NCBI GenBank assembly: GCA_910574455.1
Contig: CAJSYZ010000002.1
Coordinates: forward strand, 4,799,671 to 4,863,670
Direction: 5' to 3'
DNA: 64,000 nucleotides
DNA from: Trichaptum fuscoviolaceum
Taxonomy: Eukaryota > Basidiomycota > Agaricomycetes > Hymenochaetales > Trichaptaceae
The notes below the pieces were generated by a model. That model saw only the letters and a list, made by a program, of their open reading frames with translations, ran no database searches and had not been told where the DNA came from. A program made the translations under genes and the position numbers. Of this stretch, positions 37,129 through 47,317 are shown in pieces (within the stretch, counting starts at the first letter, position 1; each line of letters opens with the position of its first letter).

Positions 37129-40100
37129 ATGTACAACACGCCCTCGTCACGCACATCAAAGCATGGGTCTTCCAGGAAATCACAACACAACAATAGACAG
37201 AACAAATACTCACCAGCGAAACCAAGCACGCCCGACACGACTACCGCTATCATGGATGCACCAGCGGAAGCGACGGTTGAAGAGCCCAAGCTCGGGTTTG
37301 ATCCCTGGTCGCCTAAAGTGCAGGAGATGAGGCTTGAAGACGAGGAGAGCCTGTTTGGACAGCAGGCGCTCGCGACGGATGTGGATGAAGGCGGTGAACT
37401 TAGTGTTCTGCCACCTTTGAGCGATCCGCGGGGGGAGCAGGTGCATGTTGCGTTCGACCCCTTTGTAGGTATCGATGACGCGCCCGTACATGATATAGGC
37501 GACAACTCGATATTCGAGCTTCAAGACGACTACGTTCCCCCGCCGCCATCTAGCGAGCCTGCCGCTGTCGACTTCGCAGACGCGTACGAGATGCCCGTGG
37601 AGCGTCCGGAACCTTCGTTTGGCGCATTATCCGACATAGTTGAACGCGCTCAGGAGGTAGACGAGGCGGAAGGTGCTCGTGAAGGAGCGGTCGAGGTCAC
37701 GGGTGCAGAGACTATGCCGAGCCCTCCTCCACAGCAGCGAGAGACTGCGCGTACCCGCGCTCCTATTCTCGTACCTCGGTGGGGACTGTCCGCTGTCGTA
37801 TCTTTCCAATCTTTGGCTAACTAGTTCCCTTCTAATAGCACTCCTTCATCCCCTTCAACCCTTTCGCGTCAATTGCAGAGCGTGCAGCAATACCTTCCAT
37901 CTTCGCCACAATTGTCATCGTTAGGGTTCTCAAACCCTCTATCTAATTTTGCGGCTCCGAGAATCTCGAATGTTACTGTCAGCGGGTCGAGCTTCAATCG
38001 CCCATCTGCACATCCAACATCAGATCCCTTCGTGAGCGCTAAGGAAGCAAGACGAAGGAGTACAGGGAACTTCGGAGAACGAGATAGAGATAGGAATCGC
38101 ACACGGCCGAAGATGACTCCTCAGGCGCCTAGGCCTGATGACTCGGACGAAGATATTATACCACCAACTACAGCAATGAAGCGTACTCGATATCCCTCTA
38201 CATCCAGAGGAAGCGATAAAGTCGTGTTTGCCTCATTCGCCTTCGTCTCTCTTTCTACAACGTCGCCACCGCGGCGTCTCTTGTTCGTTGGTTATGAGAA
38301 TGGATTACAGATCTGGGACACCACACACCTCGGGGAGGTTCAGGAGGTGCTTAATCGCCGTCTATCCGGTGCTGTAGTGGGGTGTGATGTCCTACCATCG
38401 CCACCTCCTAGGCTTGGAAGTGGGTCGGTCGTGGATGCTTATGTCGATCGAAGGCCGTTGATCGGAATTGTGTAAGTCAATGTTCCAATCTTTGTTAATC
38501 ACAAACTTCACAAAGATTGCTTCGCTTTAGCGTTGAGGAGCATGAAGCGAGTTATCTATTAGTTTATTCCCTGGCTACGCACGAAGTTATCAAGAAACTT
38601 GACTTCTCGGGCGCCATTGTATCATCATTTCAAGCAAGCAGTTCTTTCATTGTCGTTGTACGTTCATTCATTTCTCGTTGATTGTCATTGATTAACCCGA
38701 AAAATAGAGCACAACTTCACCTACGTCATTGCATATACTTTGCTCTCGGTCTCTCAACATTTTACACACCATACAGTCTCGCCAATTAGCTACATTTTCA
38801 CGACCAGTCTCTTATCAGGCACCTGACGGCCACATGGAAATCCTTTACTCGACTCGACAGGACCGACCACACGCAGTCTTCCATCTTTCCTCCCGGCTCA
38901 TCGCATTTGCGTCGGCACCTCCGTCATCAGACGCATCTTCCCTTAAACACATTTACCCACGGATGGCTGTACCACAATCACCCTCTATCCAACTTGGACC
39001 CTTAAATGTGTCTCAAGCTGATATTGGCAATGCAGCGATGAAAGTAGGTGGTGGTTTGTTGAGTGGAATGAAAGCTCTTGGTGGTATGGCCGTTGCAGCT
39101 GCTCGCGGTGAGAGTATGAGCACTGCTTCTGGCGATGTAGGAGGTGGATTCCGCAAGTTCTTTTCTCGAAGCGCTCCAGCAGCGACATCTTCCCCTCGTC
39201 ATGAGCGCAGACCATCGACAACCTCGGTCTTTAGTCAAAGCGAACAACCTGAAGGAGGGTCGTCCGGTAGATTCGTCTCTGAGCCTAGCTCCCCGCCGCC
39301 TTCGGATACTGCCCACGTCACTATTCTAGATCTTCAACCATTACTGGACGATAGAGAAGTCGGCAGGCCTGAGCGACTAACCGATTTCACTCTACCTATC
39401 GGTCAAGTTGTAGCTGGCTTGAAATTCTCTGAGGATGGAACAAGTGTTGCAGTCGTTCCAAGCGACGGTGGTGTAGTCCGTTGGTATCAGATCAAACCTC
39501 AGGCCCGCGCTTTGAGGCGCAGTGCTCAAAGCAACGTTGGTCACAGATCGCACGATCGACAAAGCTCTGGCCCTATCCGCCAAGGCTCTAGAAGTACTGT
39601 GGATAGCATTTCTAGCCTGACAACCGATGTGGACGAAGCTAACGTACCTTGGCACGTGTATGACCTACGGCGTGGACGAACTAGTGGTGTTATCGAGACT
39701 GTCAACTATTCGGGGGACGGTCGTTGGACTGGCGTTTGTACTCGAAAGCGTACAGTGCACATATTCGCAACTAATCCTTACGGGGGAAAGTCTGATGAGG
39801 CTAGTCATGTAGAGGGAAGAGTAAGAAACGTCAACGAATTAGTGAGTTATATTGCCTTCATCTCTTTTGTCATTGATGAACCAATGCCTCTAGCAGCAGC
39901 CGTTGTCGACTGAACTGCGGCCTATCGTTCGCTTACGCGTGAATCCGGTCACTACAGAGCAAATTGATGTACCTCTGGCTTTCACTTTCCTTCCTTCTTC
40001 TGCAATGCTACCTGCCAAATTTTTACCCTCACATACCACATTATCACCCCCTTCTGTACCAATATTCCTTCCTTCATCGTCACCACCTAAGCGTCGTCAG

Positions 40101-41437
40101 CAATCTGTCTCACCCCGCATCCCCACGCCCACTAATCATCAGGACATTTTGTTATTTGATCCAATCGACGGATCATTGTCTCTTCGACGTATATCAATTT
40201 CTTCTCGTGCTGGAGATTCGTCATCATCTATTTTTTCATCTTTACCCATCCCTGCTGCAACTAGTATTTCGCTTCCTGGAATGGGCTTCATCGGTCGTGC
40301 AAGTCCATCCCCACCAAAGCCTGGTGTATCAATACCTACACCGCAGGCGTCAAGCGAACAACTGCCAATGGAGTTGGTTGCGAAAGACTCGACCGTCGCA
40401 ACATGGAACCTTTCAAGGGACGCGAAGTGGAATGATGTGAAAGTGCCATTGATAATGGATCGCAGTAGGCAACGGAAAGCAATGGCGAAGTCTGAGTAAG
40501 TAATAAATATGATCTACAGACTGAACAAAATGCTCACGTTCTCTTTCTTAGATGGCTTGCACAGGCAGAACTGTCTACTTGCTCTCGCTCGCCACATATC
40601 CTTCCGAGTTCTATCTTCCTTTCACATCAGTTCTCTTTCTTCGCCCTCGGTGAAGACTACCACGCGTTGCTTCGCCGATGGCATTTTGACATACCGGCAA
40701 TTAAGATTGAGGTACGCAGGGAAGTTGAGGCAAGTGCCTACACTGCGGGGCAAGGTGAATTGTTCGTTAGCGCAGGAACAAGTCCTCAGGATGTTCGTCT
40801 TGCACGCTCGACACTCGATGAGCCTCTCGCCACTGCTATCCACTCGGGCTTGAATTACTCGGGCGTAACGCCTCCTGTGATCCCGATGCTCCCTAATGGT
40901 GCACGCTCAGGCTCTTTCAAGGCAACAATTCCGATCAGGAGTGTCGCAGCAGGAATTACTGAAGGCGTTACTGGCAGCTTGGGTCGGTTGGGTCGTGGCA
41001 TCAAGAAAGTCCGTTCGCCAAAGCTCCGTCCACTATCAGGAGAGAGCACCCCTGGTATAGTACCTTTGGAATTTGATGAGGAAGACGAAGCATTGGTGAC
41101 TCAAGACGAATTTTCTCGCGAACCTGGACATTCTGCTGAGCATGAGCATGAGAACGATAATGACAGCACTAATGAAGCAGACATGGCGTCTAACTCTGGT
41201 GGCACTCGCGACTCACGCTCGATTTCAACACCGTCGACGAATAACAACGCTCCGTTAGCAGAAAGCGGTTCTGAGGATGATGGCTGGGGGCCGGACGAGG
41301 TACATGCGGTGGAGGAAGCAGAACAATTTGATGAGATTAGTGCTGCAGGATTCATGGACGAGGAGCAGATGCCCACTCCTTCTCCTGGATTTAGGTCAGG
41401 TCCAGGACAGAAGAGGGCAGGGAGGAGAGGGAGGTAA
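37129..41437 (+). CDS. BCAS3-like WD40 protein (autophagy-linked)
   Basis: A large multi-exon gene, roughly 1,300 residues, from the ATG at 37129 (an in-frame ATG at 37252 is a possible alternative start) to the TAA at 41435-41437. The first ~215 residues are acidic and disordered. A beta-propeller follows, with Leu-Phe-Val-Gly-Tyr-Glu-Asn-Gly-Leu-Gln-Ile-Trp-Asp, Gly-Leu-Lys-Phe-Ser-Glu-Asp-Gly-Thr-Ser, and Val-His-Ile-Phe-Ala-Thr-Asn-Pro-Tyr-Gly-Gly. The BCAS3 domain shows Trp-Leu-Ala-Gln-Ala-Glu-Leu-Ser-Thr and a Leu-Pro-Ser-Ser-Ile-Tyr-Leu-Ser-His-Gln-Phe segment. Long Ser/Pro-rich loops separate the blades. In animals BCAS3 binds PHAF1/MYTAC and phosphoinositides at the phagophore. The first intron is best read as 37779-37838, which keeps phase. 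The tail is Glu/Asp-rich and ends in a basic Arg/Gly run. Confidence 0.8.
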
Positions 41438-41747
41438 GGTTGGGTAGATAGGGATTTAGTGTACGAATATTAGTAGCGTAGCGTAAGAAGTAAACATTCA
41501 ATTAGTAGTAGCATCGTCATGGATAGATTTACATCGGGATACCAGACTTTCCGTCGTCTACCAGCAGGTTTTGAAGGTATCAGGTTAGAATCAACAATTC
41601 TATTGCGTTCTTGATGGAGTACATCCGAACTCTGATTGGTGGAACCAACTTGATTCCCGGCCCGCGTTCCCGTCACAACTTGCGCCTTCTTTAAGTAAAA
41701 GTTACATCTTTCTTTCCCTCTGCGAAACATTACTATAGCCTCGTACC
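41438..41747. other. Intergenic region between two rightward genes
   Basis: It holds the 3' end of the BCAS3-like gene and the promoter of the FAD oxidoreductase gene. No further feature was seen. Confidence 0.6.
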
Positions 41748-43051
41748 ATGTCTGACTCGTCTCCAGAAATTCGACATATCGTCATCATAGGAGGAGGAAT
41801 TATAGGATGTACATCTGCGTACTACATTACTCATCACACCTTATATTCGCATGAAAATACCTCGGTGACAGTACTTGAAGCATCCACCGTTGCAGGCGGT
41901 GCATCAGGTAAAGCAGGAGGCCTCGTCGCCAAATGGGCATATCCGAAGGAGCTAGTCACTATCACCTTCTCCGAGCATGAGAGGCTGGCGAAGGAGCACA
42001 ACGGTGGGGAGCGGTGGGGTTGGAGATACACGAACGTCGGTGAATGGTCTGGTCGTGGAGAGGAATTCAGCCGTGCCAGCGAGATGACTTCAGATGTCTC
42101 TCTTCAGAAGAAAGATGGTTTACATGGGGATATTACGAATACCAAGAAAAGGACTGAGAGGGGCATCCCGGAGGATTTGGACTGGGTGAAAGAAGAACTA
42201 ACGGACGCATATGAACCTATGGCTGGTCAGGGGGAGACAGCCCAAGTACACCCATACCAATTTACCACAAGCATGATTGAACTAGCTCAAGAAAAGGGAG
42301 CGAAATTAGTTATTGGGAAGGCTACCAGGATCGATTACGCAAATGTAAAGAAGGGCGCTAGCAAGTACAAGAGAGTTGTCTCTGCCGTCGCCTACGTCGA
42401 TGCATCTTCAGGCGAGGAAAAGAGCATCCCGGCGGACACTATCATCGTCTCCGCAGGACCTTGGACATCCACCCTTTTGCCTAACGTACCAATATCTGGA
42501 ACTCGTGCTCATTCAATAACAATCCGTCCTACCCGACCAGTCTCCGCATATGCGTTGTTTACCTCCATCTCAATGCCCCGCTCTGGTCTGCGACGAGCTT
42601 CACAAGCGTCCCCCGAAATATACGCACGTCCGAACAACGAGGTGTATGCGTGCTCCCCGGGTGACGGGAAACCTCTTCCGGACTCAACTAAAGACGTGGA
42701 AGTCGACGAGAAAGTTTGCGATGCTCTCTTCGAACAGGTCTCCGCTATAAGCGAAGAGTTGCGAGGAGGTCAAGTGACCGTCAAACAGGCGTGCTATCTC
42801 CCTAACGTCTACTCTGGTCCACAAGGCTGTCCGATTATAGGTGAGATGGAAGACACGAAGGGTCTAATCATAGCTGCCGGGCATACTTGCTGGGTATGTG
42901 TATGCTAACTCTCTAAAGTTAATCAGTGACTGACACTGTCTAGGGCATATGCAATGCGCCAGGAACTGCGAAGATTGTTAGCGAACTGACAATGGATGGC
43001 AAGATCACAAGTGCTCAGTGTACACGGCTTGCGCCACGGATGTTCCTTTGA
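41748..43051 (+). CDS. FAD-dependent oxidoreductase, TDA3-like (DAO superfamily)
   Basis: Two exons (41748-42893 and 42944-43051) join in phase to 417 residues. The N-terminal dinucleotide-binding motif reads His-Ile-Val-Ile-Ile-Gly-Gly-Gly-Ile-Ile-Gly-Cys, and Gly-Gly-Ala-Ser-Gly-Lys-Ala-Gly-Gly-Leu follows. Later come Ser-Ala-Gly-Pro-Trp-Thr-Ser, Ile-Ser-Gly-Thr-Arg-Ala-His-Ser-Ile-Thr-Ile, and the C-terminal Ala-Gly-His-Thr-Cys-Trp-Gly-Ile-Cys-Asn-Ala-Pro. These match yeast Tda3, a DAO-fold oxidoreductase linked to late-endosome and retromer recycling, better than amino-acid oxidases. Substrate is unknown. The only intron falls exactly between Cys-Trp and Gly-Ile. Confidence 0.88.
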
Positions 43052-43672
43052 CTTGATTATGTGAAGGGACATTCTTATTTAGAGTATCAGCCCGTCATCT
43101 CTGTGTGATGACTCTGCTATGAGTGAATGTGAGTGGAGCGCGGACTAAGGCAAAATTTCTGTCTTCACTATGTGGACAAGCTGCAAGTTGATTCAAGTTG
43201 ACAGTGCACTGCATCTCGCAAAGTTGGCCACCATATGTGCATACACTGGCAACTTGAAGTGCCCACCGGTACTACTTGAAACCGTGGTGGGAAGATCATT
43301 CTGTTATTTTGGAGTGCTTCTAGTAGGCGCTAGTGGGGACAAGTAGACTTTAACAGTTGCTTACGAGGTCCCATGTTACGATCCGGCGTCGTCTTTAGGA
43401 TATTGATGCAAGCTAAGCTTACTTCGCCCCGCTTTCGCAAGGTCCGTTCATCACGGTTAAGCGTCATAGCTATATAGAAAGCTACTATAACTCGTATATG
43501 TGGGATTCATGCTCCCCATATAACTATATGTTTCGCAGCTCCGCTTTACTGGCGACCTCAGCATGATCAGAAATGCTACACTCCCTCTGGAATATTCCTA
43601 GCACCTAGGTCCAACAAAGCCTCTCACCCTCTCCTCTTCCCCGGCACGACAGTCGTTCACATTCTCTACACA
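43052..43672. other. Intergenic region upstream of the DUF6593 gene
   Basis: It holds the 3' end of the FAD oxidoreductase gene and the promoter of the DUF6593 gene. AT-rich TATA-like words occur at 43472-43530, but none sits at the typical distance. No gene was seen. Confidence 0.55.
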
Positions 43673-44469
43673 ATGCCCCTTACAGTCCAAAGCTCAAGGT
43701 CATTCTTGCGCTTGCGCTCGAGCTCCAGGACTCTAATCGATCCAGTCCGGAGCGTATGCATTCTACAGCACGGCGATAGCGTAAATGATGCTTCATTCGA
43801 CTGTGAAGCCTTGCGATTCTACTATCAGACCAGCACTACGAAGCAGAAGAAGTGTTTCTTCAATAGAAAGACTCGAACTTCAATATCGAAAGGGGCCGGG
43901 TCTCAAACCAACCGGAAGATACCTATCGCGGAGTTGGAGAAGAACACTTTGAAGTCAAACAAGGCCAAAATTCTAGAGCTGACAGGACAAGAATATAAGC
44001 CTCTGAAATCCATCTTTCCGAAGCTGTCCTCAGCGAATATGTCTCTGTGAGCATTTAATATTATCTTGATGAGTTTAATTTTTTGACTTCATCAAAGTTC
44101 GTTTACCGCTAATAACGGCAACCGTTACCGGTGGATTCTTTCGTCTTGGGAGGCATGCGTATCTCTAAGTGCTTTTAACCAACTGAACTAATATCTCTTC
44201 TTAGTTACTTCACGATGACGGAAGGGACGGAAAACTCGTCGCATCATATCACGAAAAGCAGACAGACATCGATCTAGATGATGTAGCGTTTATTGAGCTC
44301 ATTGAAGATTACCGAGATATCTTGGATCTAATAGTTGGTGAGCTTTTTTTGTTTCGTTGAGGTCCACGAGCTGAAGAGGTCCATTCTTCAAGTTACGTTC
44401 ATCATTGCCTCGAACATTCGGAGAGCTATTCCGAGTCAGTCTACATCTTGGGCTTCACTTATTCAATGA
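43673..44469 (+). CDS. DUF6593-type protein, unknown function
   Basis: Four exons (43673-44046, 44098-44158, 44205-44337, 44393-44469) join in phase to 214 residues. The N-terminal half is basic and variable. The conserved C-terminal half reads Asn-Arg-Tyr-Arg-Trp-Ile-Leu, then Leu-Leu-His-Asp-Asp-Gly-Arg-Asp-Gly-Lys-Leu-Val-Ala-Ser-Tyr-His, an acidic Asp-Ile-Asp-Leu-Asp-Asp strand, and Leu-Asp-Leu-Ile-Val-Val-Thr-Phe-Ile-Ile-Ala near the end. This pattern fits the DUF6593 family, which is abundant in mushroom-forming fungi and has no known function. No signal peptide or membrane span. The name is from memory of the family pattern and should be checked. Confidence 0.72.
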
Positions 44470-44849
44470 CTGACCAATTCTAACAGAGAGGACTCCATTA
44501 ATTCATGCCGACTTGACGACTGGCAGTGCATTTATAATTCCTATTACCACCTTCTAGCTCTCGAGTGCTACAGTAGTGCCACTGGGAAGGGCATGACCGG
44601 TGTCTGAGCACAGAAACGCTGGCGTGTGCTCGTAACTGATTGGGCTTTGTGGACATTGTACAGTAGTGGATATCATCGTGTAGTACATATTTTCTTCAAG
44701 TTGGCAAGTTTGAGTATGAACATTTGACTTAGTCCGACCCCGACGGTCGTTGTCAGGAATCGGCAATAGCCGGGTTTAGTGTCAGAGTCGATCACTGACG
44801 TTTGCCTGCGTTTTGGTCATCGTCCTTTTCCTTCCTGACCATTCGAAAA
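44470..44849. other. Intergenic region upstream of alg9
   Basis: It holds the 3' end of the DUF6593 gene and the alg9 promoter. No TGACGTG element, TATA box or gene was found. Confidence 0.55.
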
Positions 44850-47235
44850 ATGAGTATGCCAGGTACTCAGACGATTCGCTTTCAACGGCCAACGAACCAA
44901 GGCAAACCCAAAGAGCTTCCTAGACCGACTCCTCGACATGAAGGTTACCTACAAGACCTGATTCGTAGGCAAGAAGCTCAGCTAAGAGGTTATGTCCGCA
45001 TCTGACGTTGCGGGCGTGTTGTCGTTCACAGGTCGCAAAGGCCTCCTTGGTGTCCAAGCTTCTCGCTTGCGGTTCGAATACTTTTGCTAATCCGAGTGAG
45101 CGGGGCGATGTACGCAAATATATCGGATTGTGATGAAGGTATGAAGCTTCGTTTCGTCCTCGGCCTTGGCCTTGGCAGTTGACGATCATTGACAGTGTAC
45201 AATTTCTGGGAGCCACTACATTACCTCGACAGAGGGTACGGGTTCCAGACCTGGGAGGTCTCCCCACAGTATGCGATACGAAGTTGGGCATACATTGCTT
45301 TGCATCACTATCCAGCTACTGCACTCGGGTGGTTACTGGGTCTCGACAAGGTGTGTACCGTCTTATTTACGGACTAGGTGTCTGTCGACTATGCTTATGA
45401 ATATACGAAGAGAGCTTCCTTCTTCACACTTCGTGTGTGCTTCGCCGCTGTGTCGACACTTTGCGAAGCCAAGTTGTATCGCGAAATCATGGAAAGGGTC
45501 AACTTCCGAGTAGGCCGATATTTCCTATTCATGGTTCTCTTTAGTGCCGGGATGTGGAACGCGTCAACTGGTACGTATGTCACTACAAAAGCTCTGATGT
45601 GTGAATAAACTTCTGTCTAGCCTTTCTTCCGTCCTCGTTTGCGATGTACACCAATACATTGGCATTTGCATACACCCTCGCTCCTCCGTCTGCACAGAAC
45701 TCAAGACGAACACTTATTGCAATAGTGCTCTTCGCGACTGGAGCGATTGTTGGATGGCCATTCACCCTAGCGGTCGCAATCCCGTTCGTCTTTGAAGAGT
45801 TGTTCATTCGAGGTGCAGACCGAGTAACACCTGATAAAACCGCCACTTGGTTTATTGCACGCTTCGTGCGCCTTTTCACCGCAGCTTGCTGCGCGGCTTT
45901 AGTTTTCGTACGTGAAAGCCTATCAAAGACTTGTTTCTGTTGACTAAGACAGAAACCAGGTTCCTGTCATAGCCGTTGACTCGTTAGCATACGGTCGTCT
46001 TACCATCGTCCCTTGGAATATCGTGAAGTACAACATCTTCGGCGGTGCAGCTCGTGGTCCGGATCTTTATGGAACAGAACCTCCTACATACTATCTTGCG
46101 AATTTACTCCTTAACTTCAACATCCTTACGCCACTCGCGCTGCTTTCGCTACCCGCACTAGCATTGACATACGTCGTTGACTACAAGCGTCTTGGGGGCC
46201 CCACTAAAACGACATCATCTGCAGAGAAGGAAAAGGACAAAGAACTGGGCGCAAGGAGTTCTCCGTTCACTTTGTTGGCGTTGAGGCTCGCGCCGTTCTA
46301 CTTGTGGTTCGCCATTTTGAACAGCCAGGCCCACAAGGAAGAGCGGTTCATGTTCCCAGCGTACACGTTACTTGCGTTCAACGCTGCAGTCACTCTCTTC
46401 CTCGTTAGAGGATGGGTCGAAACAACCTACATCAAAATGACGAAATCTCCATATCAGGCTTCTCGGTCAAACCTCTTCCGTCTTGTCACGTTAGCTGTCA
46501 TGACTTTCTTCACCTTCATCTCAGTGTCTCGCATCCTTGCACTCAACTACTATTACCACGCTCCACTCGAAGCTGCGTTCAAGTTCCAAATGCTCGAACT
46601 CCCTCGAGCTCTGAATGCGACGGGGTTGCTCCCCCCTCCTGAGCCGCTACCAGAATTTGCGTATAAGGATACAAAGCCTCCAATTGATCTAACACCAGTG
46701 AAGGAACTAAATATCACACTTTGCTATGGAAAGGAATGGCATCGCTTCACGAGCTCATGGCTCGTACCAGATGGCATCCACGTGGAGTTTATTAAGAGTG
46801 ATTTTGACGGGATGCTCCCCCGGCATTTCGTTAAGAGCACAGGTGCCAGTCGTTGGTGGAAAAGGGATGGCACCCAGTATGTTCCTGAGGATTTGAATGA
46901 TCTGAACAAGGAAGACATTAGGCACTATGTGAGTTCAGCTTCGATATGGGTCTATTCCGTTCTCGTCGCGTGTTAATTTCAAAACTTCCTAGGTCGATAC
47001 CAGTGCTTGTCACTATTTGATTGACCTTGACTTCCCGCAACATCCCGTATCAAGCCCCAACGAGCCGCGCTACACTGTAGATGACGAGCACTGGGAACGT
47101 ATGCACTGTCTGCCCTTCTTGGACACAGCGCTTTCGCCTTTGCTAACTCGAGCATTATGGCTGCCTGGAAAATGGTGGCAAACACTTAACTCTTATGGCG
47201 ATTTCTGCCTCCTCAAAAAGAAGGGTATATTCTGA
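44850..47235 (+). CDS. alg9: ALG9-type alpha-1,2-mannosyltransferase (GT22)
   Basis: Seven exons (44850-44968, 45032-45138, 45196-45350, 45378-45570, 45621-45907, 45960-46928, 46993-47235) join in phase to 690 residues. The enzyme adds two alpha-1,2-mannoses from dolichyl-phosphate mannose to the lipid-linked N-glycan in the ER lumen. The family signature is the Asp-Cys-Asp-Glu-Val-Tyr-Asn-Phe-Trp-Glu-Pro-Leu-His-Tyr loop after the first membrane span, followed by Gly-Tyr-Gly-Phe-Gln-Thr-Trp-Glu. His-Lys-Glu-Glu-Arg-Phe-Met-Phe-Pro is the second conserved block. Several hydrophobic spans are visible. The first intron is GC-AG (see separate entry); with it the frame is intact. The short intron at 45351-45377 is only 27 nt and may be misread: the same join could arise from a different exon border. 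Confidence 0.9.
44969..45031 (+). other. GC-AG intron 1 of alg9
   Basis: The donor reads AG|GCAAGA and the acceptor TTCACAG, with a CTGAC branch motif 23 nt before the end; length 63 nt. Only this pair restores phase and joins Leu-Ile-Arg-Arg to Ser-Gln-Arg-Pro-Pro-Trp. No GT donor in exon 1 gives a working frame. Confidence 0.75.
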
Positions 47236-47317
47236 ATGCCACCTCAGGTCTGGATCCCTGTATACAATTGATATGTTATTTGGTATTTTAAAAGAAATAT
47301 AATGACTGTGTTGTTTG

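Noticed and set aside
44850..45138. Frameshift in alg9 between exon 1 and exon 2
   Set aside because: No GT donor keeps phase, but a GC-AG intron at 44969-45031 does, so a sequencing error or pseudogene is not needed.
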